DNA of 64,000 bases, taken from contig NZ_CP027236.1 in NCBI RefSeq assembly GCF_002999235.1, positions 2,728,001-2,792,000 on the forward strand, written 5' to 3'. Positions 44,228-52,862 of this stretch are shown in pieces. Numbering within the stretch: position 1 is the stretch's first letter; every line of letters starts with the position of its first letter. The notes below the pieces were generated by a model. That model made no database searches and was not told the origin of the DNA. It worked only from the letters and a program-made list of their open reading frames with translations. Origin of the DNA: Actinomyces sp. oral taxon 897. GTDB lineage: Bacteria > Actinomycetota > Actinomycetes > Actinomycetales > Actinomycetaceae. The position numbers and the translations under genes are program-made.

Positions 44228-45010
44228 TCAGCTCCGTCTCGACGGCTCGGGGGCCGGCGGGCGCCCGCTCACCGCCAGCCCCTCCTGCAGAGCGGTCACC
44301 TGGGCGCTCAGGGCCGCGACCTGGGCGCTCAGGGCCGCAACCTGCGCCCGTGTGGCCGCCTCCTCCTCGGCGTTCTCCTCGGTCACCAGGGAGACCACCC
44401 AGGAGGCCAGGGTCGCCGTGACCACGCCAATGAGGGCGACCCCGGCCACCATGAGGACCGTGGCGATACCGCGCCCCGTGGTCGTCAGCGGGGACAGATC
44501 CCCGTAGCCCACCGTGGAGACCGTCGCCAGGGACCACCAGCAGGCGTCCTCGAAGGTGGTGATGGACGCCCCCGGGGCCTTCCGCTCGGTGTCCAGCACC
44601 GCCAGGGCCGAGACGAGTACCAGCAGCAGGACGCTGCCGGCGGTGTAGGTGGTGATCCGCCCCCGCAGGGCCGTCCCGGGGCCGCGGTGCAGGACGCTGA
44701 CCAGGGCGATGAGCCGCAGCAGGCGCAGGGGGCGCAGCACCGGCAGCAGGACCGCGGCCAGGTCCAGCAGGTGGTGGAGGAACCAGCGCCCCCGCTCCGG
44801 GGCCAGGTACAGGCGGGCGGCGTAGTCGACGGCGAACAGGGCCCACACGACGTCCATGACCACCTCGGCGTACAGGCGCCGGGTCCCGTGCAGGTCGGCC
44901 AGCACCTCCCAGGCGTAGGCGCCCAGGAAGAGCAGGGCCGCGGCCGCCATCGGCCACTCGGTCAGGTGCTCCCAGCTGCGCAGACGCTCTGAGGCAGGAC
45001 GGACGGACAT
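44228..45010 (-). CDS. Voltage-gated-type potassium channel subunit
   Basis: 260 residues with six membrane helices. An S4-like Arg-rich helix (VLRPLRLLRLIALVSVL), a pore loop with the K+ filter ATVSTVGYGDLSPLT (about residue 165) and a C-terminal heptad coiled coil (AQVAALSAQVAALSAQVTAL) likely to hold the tetramer. The S4 helix carries only three or four Arg, so voltage dependence may be weak. The ATG lies 7 nt after TAGGAT on the minus strand and has no ribosome site. Its end is 7 nt from the end of the convergent ATPase gene. Confidence 0.88.
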   Translation of the reverse strand: MSVRPASERLRSWEHLTEWPMAAAALLFLGAYAWEVLADLHGTRRLYAEVVMDVVWALFAVDYAARLYLAPERGRWFLHHLLDLAAVLLPVLRPLRLLRLIALVSVLHRGPGTALRGRITTYTAGSVLLLVLVSALAVLDTERKAPGASITTFEDACWWSLATVSTVGYGDLSPLTTTGRGIATVLMVAGVALIGVVTATLASWVVSLVTEENAEEEAATRAQVAALSAQVAALSAQVTALQEGLAVSGRPPAPEPSRRS

Positions 45011-45093
45011 AACACGGATCCTACGGGCCCGTCCCGGTCATGCAGGACCCGGGGGCACCCCTGTGCGGTCCGGGGACGACGCGGGCCGCGGCC

Positions 45094-45179
45094 GTCCCCC
45101 ACGTCCGTGGCGGGGCGCGAGGCCAGCGTCTGCTCCCGGCTGATCGCCGACGCCGGTCCCCACGTCCGTGGCGGGGCGG
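45094..45179. repeat. Direct repeat between channel and helicase genes
   Basis: CCCCACGTCCGTGGCGGGGCG occurs at about 45097-45117 and 45158-45178. Each copy is itself able to form a CCCC/GGGG hairpin. No gene is seen in 45011-45244. Confidence 0.6.
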
Positions 45180-45244
45180 ACCCGCCCAGGGTGCCTGTCA
45201 GGAGCCGGGTTCCACCTGGTGGCGGCCCACGCCCAGAGCGTCTG

Positions 45245-48200
45245 TCAGATGCTCGCCAGGAGCCGGGAGATCCGCTGGAGGCTGACCTTGCGGCTGGTCC
45301 CCAGGGTCTGGGCGAACAGGCTCACCCGCAGCTCCTCGACCATCCACCGGGCCTCCTCCAGCACCTCCCGGCGGTGGGCGTCCGGGGGCAGCGCGGACGC
45401 CCGCGCCCGGGCGGCCTCCACCAGGTCCACGGCCTGGCCCACCTGGTAGGACAGGGCCGCGTCCTGGGCGGCGGCGCCCGGGGAGGAGGCCGCCCGTTCC
45501 ACCCGCACGGCCAGGGCGGACAGGAACCGCGGCAGGTGCGCCAGCTCCTCGGTGGGCGTGGAGACCACGAACCCCGGGTACACTAGCTCGGCCACGTGCT
45601 CGCGCACCTCCTGGAGGGTGGCGAGCAGGGTCAGGGAGGTGTGCTCCCCCACCGCCTGCTCCACCCGGCGCACCGCCTGGAGGGTGCGCACCACCATGAC
45701 CGCGAGCCGGTAGACCTCGTCCTCCAGGTGCTGACGTACCCAGGCCACGAGGTCCTCGAAGACCGCCTGCTCGCGCACCTGCGCCAGGGGGCGGCTGGCC
45801 TGGTCGGCCCACCGGGAGGCTACGCTGCGGGCCGCCGCGAGCTGGAGGTCGGCCACCAGCTCCGGGGTGCTGCGGTACGGGGAGGCGGCCAGGACCAGGG
45901 CCTCGTCCCCGCTCCACCGGCTGCTCACCCGCCCGGGCGGCAGGACCGTGCGCGCCAGTGCCAGGGCCGTCACCCCCGCCCCGTGCTCCCGCTCCTGGGA
46001 CCCGGCGTCGGGCAGGATGGTCAGGTCCGCACCCAGGGGCGCCTGCCCGGTACGGCTACCCGGTGCCGACCCAGTGGCGCCCACCGTCTTCCCGGGCCCC
46101 GGGTTCTTCCCAGCTCCTTTCCCGGGCCCTGGGCCTCTCCCGGGCCCGGATCCCTTCTTGGGGCTCTGGGGGCCGGACCCCTTCCCGGGGCCGGGCTCCT
46201 TCCCCGGGCCGGGTCCGCCCGTGGAGCCCGCGTCCGGTCCCGGGATGCCGGCGGGACGCTCCTGGGCGTCGGGGCGCAGACGAGCCGCCCCGCCGCAGGC
46301 CACCAGCGTGGGGTAGCCGCGCACCACCAGGCCCGCCGCCCCCGTGGACTCCACGGTGGCCGGGATGGTGGAGGCCTGCGGGCCCTCCAGCCCCGGTACC
46401 CCGGTGGGCCAGTTGGTCAGCCCCGCGCGCTCGGCCAGGCCCGTGCGCAGGCCGGCTCCCGCGCCCCGCCCCGCACCGGGGACATCCCCGGGGCCCACCT
46501 GCCCCGGCCGCCCGGCCCCGTGCCCGCCCCGGCCCGCCCCGGTGGCCCCGGCCCCGGCCGACCCACCGGGGCGTGCGGCCCGGACGCCCTCACCCCGGGC
46601 CGCACGCCCCTCCCGGCCCTGTCCGGCCTGGCGGGAGGAGTCGCGCTCACGGGCCTCGGCCATGACCTGGGCCAGGGCCCCGCGTACCACCGAGCGCACG
46701 GCGGCCTCGGTACGCTCCGCCAGCCGCCTCTGGAGGGCCACCAGGTCCCTGCCACGGGCCAGCACCTGCCCCTCGGGTCCCAGGCCCACGAAGCCCATGC
46801 GCAGGTGGTCGGGCAGGTTCTCCTCCACCGCCTCCCAGTCGGCGTCACCGACCTCCACGTCGCGCAGCCGCGCCACGGCCGCGGTGAAGGCCTGACGGAA
46901 GGGCAGCGGCGGGGCACTGACGTCCCCGGCGCCGTCGGCCCCCGGGACCTGCGCGCGTATCTCCGTCCACACCTGGGCGCCCACGTCCGGGGCGGGCACC
47001 AGCTGGCGGCGCACCCGCTTGGGCAGGGCCCGGATGGTGGCCACGCACAGCTCGGGGCGCATGCCCGCCACCAGCCAGTCGAACCCCTCAGGCTCCAGCC
47101 GTCCCAGCACCTCCACCGGCACCTGCACGCTCACGCCGTCGTCGCCGCGGCCGGGCTCGAAGACGTAGTCCAGCCCCAGGGTCAGGTCCCCCTGCACCCA
47201 GGTGTCGGGGTAGCCGCTGGCATCGTCCCCGCCGGGCAGCAGCAGGTCGCGGGTGAAGTCCAGCAGGTCGGGGCGACGCCGCCGCTCCCGCTTCCACCAG
47301 GCGTCAAAGTCGGCGGCCCCGTACACGTCCTCGGGCAGGCGGTCCTCGTAGAAGCGGACCAGGACCTCGTCGTCGGCCAGCAGCCCGTGGACCCGACGCC
47401 GCTGCTCCACGTCCCCCAGCTCCTCGACCAGCTCCCGGTTGCGCTCCACGAAGGCGTGGCGGGCGTGCCAGCCGCCCTCGACCAGGCCGGAGCGGATGAA
47501 CATCTCCCGGGCCACCTCGCGGGCCGCCTGCGTGCCCACGCTCGCCAGGGTGGCGGGGCGGTCGGCCACCAGGGTCATGCCGTACAGGAGGACCTTCTCG
47601 TGGACCATGGCCGCCCCGTGGCGGGTGGACCAGTACGGCTCGCCGTAGACGCGCCTGAGCAGCCCGGCCGCCCCGGCCGCCTCCTCCACCCAGCGGGCGT
47701 CCACCTTGGCCACGGTGCGGGCGAACAGCCGGCTCGTCTCCACCAGCTCGGCGGTCATGACCCAGTCGTAGGTCTTGCGACGCAGCCCCGAGCCGGGCCA
47801 GATGGTAAAGCGGGTGCCGCGCGCCCCCGCGTACTCGCGCCGCCGCTCGTCCCAGCTGCCCACGTTGGACAGCAGCCCCACCAGCAGGGAGCGGTGGATG
47901 GCGTCGGCGTCGGGGGTGTCCGCGCTGCGGCCCAGGGCCACGACAGCCGCGGCCACGTCCCCGTGGGCGATGGTGGCCGCCTGGGTGCCCGCCTCCAGGG
48001 CGTCGCCGGCGGCCCGGATGGCGCGGGCGGTGGGCAGCTCCACGGGGGCCGCGTCCAGGCCCAGGGGGCGGGCCATCTGCCGCAGCTGGGCGTGGACGTC
48101 AAACCACTCACGCACCCGCAGGTAGTGGATGAACTCGGTGCGGCACATGCGCCGGAAGGCGCTTCCGGACAGCTCCCGGGCCTGGGTGCGCAGGTAGCGC

Positions 48201-50563
48201 CACAGGTTGAGGTAGGTCAGGAAGTCGCTGGTGGGGTCGGCGAAGCGCCGGTGCAGGGCGTCGGAGGCCTCCTGCCTGTCCGCGGGCCGCTCGCGCACGT
48301 CCTGGATGGACAGGGCCGCCACCACCACCAGGACCTCCCCGGCGCAGCCGCGCTCCCCGGCCTCCAGCAGCATGCGCCCCAGGCGCGGGTCAATGGGCAG
48401 ACGCGCCAGGCGTCGGCCGACCGGCGTCAGGCGCGGGCCCCGCCGCGGGGTGGCGCCACGGCCGGTGCCGTGGCTGGCACTGTGACCGGTATTGTGGCTG
48501 GTGCCGTGGTCCCCGGTGGCCTCGTCCCGTGGGCCGGTGCCGTGGTGCCGGGCGTCGCGGCCCTCGGCCTCAATGGCCCCGATCTCGGTGAGCAGCTGGA
48601 CGCCGCTGCGCACCTGGCGGGGGTCGGGGGCGTCCAGGAAGGGGAAGTCCTCCACCGCCCCCAGGCCCAGGGCCGCCATCTGCAGGATGACGGACGCCAG
48701 GGAGGTGCGCAGGATCTCCGGCTCGGTGTACTGCGGGCGGGAGTCGAAGTCGGAGCGGGAGTACAGGCGGATGGCGACGCCGTCGGCCACGCGCCCGCAG
48801 CGGCCCGCCCTCTGGTCGGCGCTGGCCCGGCTGACCGGCTCAATGGGCAGGCGCTGGACCTTGGTGCGGTTGGAGTATCGGGAGATACGCGCCAGGCCCG
48901 GGTCGATGACGTAGCGGATGCCCGGGACCGTCAGGGAGGTCTCGGCCACGTTGGTGGCCAGGACGATGCGGCGGCACGAGTGCGCCTCGAAGACCCGGTG
49001 CTGCTCAGCAGCGCTCAGGCGCGAGTACAGGGGGACGACCTCCACCGCCCCGGGGGTGCGGGCGCGCCCGTCAGCGGTGTAGCGGGGGCCCAGGTGGTCG
49101 ACCAGGGCCGCCTCGGTGTCACGGATGTCCCGCTCACCGGCCAGGAAGACGAGGATGTCGCCGCTACCCGTCCCCATGAGCTCGTCGACGGCGTCGAGAA
49201 TCCCGGTGACCTGGTCGCGGGGCTCACCAGGGTCACCGGCGCCTGTCCGCCCCCCGGCGCCCGCCTGGCCCCCGGCCTGCCCCCTGCCGCGGGCTCCCCC
49301 TCCCCGCGGGGAGGGGGCGGAGCGGACGGCGGAGCGTGCGGCCTGGCGCCGGGCCCGGGCGGCGGAGCGGACGGCCGGGTCGGGTGAGGTCAGGGCCTCC
49401 AGCTCGGCGTCGGTCAGCTCCCCGGGGGCGGCCGGTGGGCCGGGGGCGGGGGAGCCCGGGGCCGTGCCTGTCGAGCCTGTGCCTGTGGCTGTGCCTGTCG
49501 GGGCCGCTGCCCCGCCCGCCTCCTCCCGGGAGCCCTCGGCACCCTGAGGGGGCGCGCCGTCGGTGGGGGCGCCGTCGTCCTCGGCCTCCGGGGTAAGGGG
49601 CCGGTAGCGGATCTCCACGGGGTAGGTGCGCCCCGAGACCTCAATGACGGGGGCTGGCGCGGTGAGGGGCTCGCCGTCCCCGCCTACCCCGCGGTGCCCG
49701 AAGTGCTCGGCGAAGCGCGCCGAGTCAATGGTGGCGGAGGTGATAATGACCTTCAGGTCCGGGCGGCTCGGCAGCAGGCGGGCCAGGTAGCCCAGGATGA
49801 AGTCGATATTGAGGCTGCGCTCGTGGGCCTCGTCCACAATGATCGTGTCGTAGCGGCGCAGCATGGGGTCGGTCTGGATCTCGGCCAGCAGGATGCCGTC
49901 GGTCATGAGCTTGACCAGGGTGGTGGGGCCGACCTCGTCGGTGAAGCGAACCTGGTAGCCCACCACCCCCTCACGGCCGATCGGCGTGCCCAACTCGTGG
50001 GCGATGCGCTCGGCCACGCTTCTGGCGGCGATACGCCGCGGCTGGGTGTGACCGATCATCCCCGTGACGCCGCGGCCCAGCTCCAGGCAGATCTTGGGGA
50101 TCTGGGTGGTCTTGCCCGACCCGGTCTCCCCGGCCACGATGACCACCTGGTGGTCCCGCACGGCCGCCGCAATGTCCTCACGCCGGGCACTGACCGGCAG
50201 CTCGGCGGGGTAGGTCAGGGCGGGGACGGCCGCGGCGCGCGCGGCCAGCTGCTCGGGGGTGAACCCGGGCCAGGGGCCGCGGCGCGTGCGGCCTGGGCGC
50301 TCCGGGCGGCCGGAGCGGTCCGGACGGCGGGGACGCCCTGAGCGCCCCGGACGGCGGCCCTCGCCCCGGCCGGCCCGGCCGCCGCGGTGCGGTGGGTGCT
50401 CACGCTGGTGGTCCTGTCCCCGTGGGGCCTGAGCGTGCTGGCCCGGGTCAGAGCCGGGGGGACGGCTGGTGCCGGTGGCGTCCTGCGTCTTCGGGGCGGG
50501 GCCGGTGACGCTCGCGGCTGCTGGTGTGGTGGCGTCCTCGGTGCGCTGCGTCTGACTCTCCAT
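45245..50563 (-). CDS. hrpA: ATP-dependent RNA helicase HrpA, with large disordered insertions
   Basis: 1,772 residues; typical HrpA is about 1,300. DEAH-box motifs: AGETGSGKTTQIPKI (about residue 144), VDEAHERSLNIDF (about 240), ITSATIDS and QRAGRCGRVADG (about 583), then the HA2/OB and DUF3418-type C-terminal regions (TFPDHLRMGF-like NLPDHLRMGFVGL). Extra length comes from a basic 100-residue N-terminus, a Gly/Ala/Pro insertion between motifs III and IV, a His/Gly/Thr segment (HGTGPRDEATGDHGTSHNTG) and a GPGPGKG-type C-terminal insert. HrpA resolves stalled or collided ribosomes on mRNA. ATG 50563 is preferred; an in-frame GTG 21 nt upstream lacks a ribosome site. Confidence 0.93.
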   Translation of the reverse strand: MESQTQRTEDATTPAAASVTGPAPKTQDATGTSRPPGSDPGQHAQAPRGQDHQREHPPHRGGRAGRGEGRRPGRSGRPRRPDRSGRPERPGRTRRGPWPGFTPEQLAARAAAVPALTYPAELPVSARREDIAAAVRDHQVVIVAGETGSGKTTQIPKICLELGRGVTGMIGHTQPRRIAARSVAERIAHELGTPIGREGVVGYQVRFTDEVGPTTLVKLMTDGILLAEIQTDPMLRRYDTIIVDEAHERSLNIDFILGYLARLLPSRPDLKVIITSATIDSARFAEHFGHRGVGGDGEPLTAPAPVIEVSGRTYPVEIRYRPLTPEAEDDGAPTDGAPPQGAEGSREEAGGAAAPTGTATGTGSTGTAPGSPAPGPPAAPGELTDAELEALTSPDPAVRSAARARRQAARSAVRSAPSPRGGGARGRGQAGGQAGAGGRTGAGDPGEPRDQVTGILDAVDELMGTGSGDILVFLAGERDIRDTEAALVDHLGPRYTADGRARTPGAVEVVPLYSRLSAAEQHRVFEAHSCRRIVLATNVAETSLTVPGIRYVIDPGLARISRYSNRTKVQRLPIEPVSRASADQRAGRCGRVADGVAIRLYSRSDFDSRPQYTEPEILRTSLASVILQMAALGLGAVEDFPFLDAPDPRQVRSGVQLLTEIGAIEAEGRDARHHGTGPRDEATGDHGTSHNTGHSASHGTGRGATPRRGPRLTPVGRRLARLPIDPRLGRMLLEAGERGCAGEVLVVVAALSIQDVRERPADRQEASDALHRRFADPTSDFLTYLNLWRYLRTQARELSGSAFRRMCRTEFIHYLRVREWFDVHAQLRQMARPLGLDAAPVELPTARAIRAAGDALEAGTQAATIAHGDVAAAVVALGRSADTPDADAIHRSLLVGLLSNVGSWDERRREYAGARGTRFTIWPGSGLRRKTYDWVMTAELVETSRLFARTVAKVDARWVEEAAGAAGLLRRVYGEPYWSTRHGAAMVHEKVLLYGMTLVADRPATLASVGTQAAREVAREMFIRSGLVEGGWHARHAFVERNRELVEELGDVEQRRRVHGLLADDEVLVRFYEDRLPEDVYGAADFDAWWKRERRRRPDLLDFTRDLLLPGGDDASGYPDTWVQGDLTLGLDYVFEPGRGDDGVSVQVPVEVLGRLEPEGFDWLVAGMRPELCVATIRALPKRVRRQLVPAPDVGAQVWTEIRAQVPGADGAGDVSAPPLPFRQAFTAAVARLRDVEVGDADWEAVEENLPDHLRMGFVGLGPEGQVLARGRDLVALQRRLAERTEAAVRSVVRGALAQVMAEARERDSSRQAGQGREGRAARGEGVRAARPGGSAGAGATGAGRGGHGAGRPGQVGPGDVPGAGRGAGAGLRTGLAERAGLTNWPTGVPGLEGPQASTIPATVESTGAAGLVVRGYPTLVACGGAARLRPDAQERPAGIPGPDAGSTGGPGPGKEPGPGKGSGPQSPKKGSGPGRGPGPGKGAGKNPGPGKTVGATGSAPGSRTGQAPLGADLTILPDAGSQEREHGAGVTALALARTVLPPGRVSSRWSGDEALVLAASPYRSTPELVADLQLAAARSVASRWADQASRPLAQVREQAVFEDLVAWVRQHLEDEVYRLAVMVVRTLQAVRRVEQAVGEHTSLTLLATLQEVREHVAELVYPGFVVSTPTEELAHLPRFLSALAVRVERAASSPGAAAQDAALSYQVGQAVDLVEAARARASALPPDAHRREVLEEARWMVEELRVSLFAQTLGTSRKVSLQRISRLLASI

Positions 50564-50754
50564 AGGTGCCCCATTGTCCCCCACGGGCGGTGCGGCCCCC
50601 GAGTGTGGGCGCGTGCTTCGCCTGACAGTGGTAGGCGGCCACCAGCCCGAGGCGCTGGGCCGGCCACGCGACCAGGTGCGGGGTGCGGGCCCGGTGGTCG
50701 CACCCGGCTGCTGGCGGGCGGCCTACCCAGTTGGGGGCGGCCACCAGCCCGGCC

Positions 50755-51609
50755 TCAGGCGGGCCGGTGGGCGGTGAGGACGAACTGGAGGGGCAGGCGC
50801 TCAGGGTTCTCGCGCAGCCGCCAGCCCTGCTCGTCGAGGACCATGAGGTCGGGCCACGGGCACCACGCCGCGTGCCGGGTCTCCTCAAAGGAGTCCAGGA
50901 CCAGCCCGGCCCCCAGCAGCGAGGTGAGGATCTCGCCCACGGAGTGGTTCCACTGGTGGTTCACGCCGTGGGAGACCACCGGGCCGTCCTCGGGGCCGGT
51001 GACGTAGCTGCCAGCATCGTCCCAGGTCAGGGGCTCAGCCTGCTCGAAGTAGGGCTGCTCCACGCGCAGGCCGTCGGAGACGTCCTCGCCAATGGTCATG
51101 AACACGGGGTGGTCGTCGCGCAGTAGGAGGCGCCCGCCGGGGCGCAGCAGCGAGGCCACCACCCGCCCCCAGGCGGCGACGTCCGGCAGCCAGCACAGCA
51201 CGCCCAGCGAGGTGTACACCAGGTCGAAGTCCCCGGTCACCGCCTGGCGGGCGTCGTAGACGTTGGCCTCCACGTACTCGATGCCCGTGGCAGGCCCTGC
51301 GCAGCGGCGGGCGATGTCCCGGGCCCTGCGCAGCGACTCCCCGGACAGGTCGACGCCGACCACGCGCCGCGCCCCCAGCCGGGCCAGGCCCACCGTGTCG
51401 GTGCCCAGGTGGCACTGGAGGTGGATGACGTCCCTGCCGGCCAGGTCACCCAGGCGCTCGCGGTCCTGGGCGAGCTCGTCGCTCATGGCCGCCGGGTCGG
51501 ACACGAGGCGCTGGATGCCGTAGCCGGAGGCCTCGTGGAGGGCGGCCCGGTCGTCCCAGTTGGCGCGGTTGTCCGCGAACCAGGCGGCCGGGGTCGAGGG
51601 GCTGCTCAT
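50755..51609 (-). CDS. SAM-dependent methyltransferase (Methyltransf_25/11 type)
   Basis: 284 residues. Class I fold: motif I VIHLQCHLGTDTVGLARLGA, motif II VVGVDLSGESLRRAR, then YDARQAVTGDFDLVYTSLG and LLRPGGRLLLRDDHP. HWNH-type residues (NHQWNHSVGEIL) near the C-terminus occur in a common actinobacterial subfamily of small-molecule methyltransferases. ATG 51609 lies 7 nt behind TATACT with no ribosome site, so leaderless expression is likely. Substrate unknown. Confidence 0.85.
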   Translation of the reverse strand: MSSPSTPAAWFADNRANWDDRAALHEASGYGIQRLVSDPAAMSDELAQDRERLGDLAGRDVIHLQCHLGTDTVGLARLGARRVVGVDLSGESLRRARDIARRCAGPATGIEYVEANVYDARQAVTGDFDLVYTSLGVLCWLPDVAAWGRVVASLLRPGGRLLLRDDHPVFMTIGEDVSDGLRVEQPYFEQAEPLTWDDAGSYVTGPEDGPVVSHGVNHQWNHSVGEILTSLLGAGLVLDSFEETRHAAWCPWPDLMVLDEQGWRLRENPERLPLQFVLTAHRPA

Positions 51610-51895
51610 GGGCGCGAGTATATGGGCCCGGTGTCGGGGGACCGGGCGGCCTCGATGACGTCCGTGTCGTAGCCGCCGGGTATGGGCCCGGTGGCGGCAG
51701 GCCGGGGGATGGCGCGGTACTGACGTCCTGTCCCGTTGGGAGGTGGGGGTGCTCCCGGCGGGGGACGACGTCGGGGGCGGGGTGGAGGTAGCGCTATTAC
51801 CTCCAGCGACGCTCCCCCGAAGAGCCCGACGCCGGTACTTACTCGGGCGCAGCTTACCCCGCGCGTCAGCGCCCGGCCCCGGCCGGTCCAGCCCG

Positions 51896-52140
51896 GTCCA
51901 GTTCGTCCTGGGCGCCTCGGCGGGCGGTACGGCGGCAATCCGCTTCGCCCTGGACCACCCCGAGCGCACCCGGGGACTCATCCTCCACTCCTCCGCCATG
52001 CCGTGCCCGCAGCGGCTCCGCAAGATCGCCGGCTACGTGGGACCGCCCAGACTCCTGCACAGTGACCTGGCGATGTTTCTGCTCAGTGAGGAGCAGGCCG
52101 TCGCCGCCCAGCAGGTGCACGCCCGCTGCGCGCCAGGATC
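51896..52140 (+). pseudogene. Alpha/beta-hydrolase fragment
   Basis: An internal piece of a hydrolase: VQFVLGASAGGTAAIRFALD (the nucleophile elbow GASAGG) and HPERTRGLILHSSAMPCPQ, then PPRLLHSDLAMFLLSEEQAV. There is no N-terminal strand set and no Asp/His of the triad; both ends are cut and it runs into the leader of the next gene. It is a remnant. Confidence 0.6.
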
Positions 52141-52155
52141 TGGGAGGATCGGGGT

Positions 52156-52599
52156 ATGCGAATCGTCATTGGTGCACCCGACAACGGAGCGGTCCTCAAG
52201 GACGCGCTCAAGGCCCACCTGGAGGACGACGCGCGCGTCAGCGCCGTCACCGACCTGTCCGAGGCTGGCATCACCTACCCACAGGTCTCCTTCCTCGCTG
52301 GCCAGGCCGTTACCGAGGGGCGGGCCGACCGCGGCATCCTGGTGTGCGGCACCGGCGTGGGCACCGCCATCGCCGCCAGCAAGGTCAGGGGCGTGCGTGC
52401 CGCCACCGCCCACGACCTGCTCACCGTCCGCGGCTCGGTGGAGAACTACGACGCCCAGATCCTGTGCATGGGACAGAACGTCATTGCCGCCCCTGCCGCC
52501 TGGGCCCTGGTCGACCTCTGGCTCGACCTGCGCCACGACCCCGCCAGCGCCTACGGCCCCAAGGTCGGTGAGATCGAGGCCTACGAGGCCGCCCACTGA
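52156..52599 (+). CDS. RpiB/LacAB-family sugar-phosphate isomerase
   Basis: 147 residues, normal length. Active-site Cys motif GILVCGTGVGTAIAASKVRG (RpiB CGTGIG) and the C-terminal HDLLTVRGSVENYDAQILCM. The N-terminal motif is IGAPDNGAVLKD rather than DHAG: the usual His is Asn, as in some tetrulose-phosphate isomerases, so the substrate may not be ribose-5-phosphate. ATG 52156 follows GGGAGGAT. No sugar-catabolic neighbours help to fix the substrate. Confidence 0.8.
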   Translation: MRIVIGAPDNGAVLKDALKAHLEDDARVSAVTDLSEAGITYPQVSFLAGQAVTEGRADRGILVCGTGVGTAIAASKVRGVRAATAHDLLTVRGSVENYDAQILCMGQNVIAAPAAWALVDLWLDLRHDPASAYGPKVGEIEAYEAAH

Positions 52600-52862
52600 G
52601 CTGGCGTGCACCTGCTGAGCGACGACAGCCCGGTCTCCCCCTCCGCCTCAGGTCCCACTGGCCAGGCCCCGGCTCCCGTGCCCACCCGGGTGCGCCCGCG
52701 CTACCGCTCGGTCAGGTCATTGACCCGGTCGGAGCCGCCCCTCCGGCCGGGGCCGCCCCGGCGACCCCGGCGGGGCGGGGCCGCGGCTGGCTGCTTGTCG
52801 GCGCCGGGCTCGTGGGCTACCGTGGAAGGTCCCCTGTCCTCTGCCCCTTCCCAGGAGTGGTG

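Noticed and set aside
45596-49387. A 1,260-codon plus-strand frame opposite hrpA
   Set aside because: Same cause; hrpA on the minus strand has all helicase motifs.
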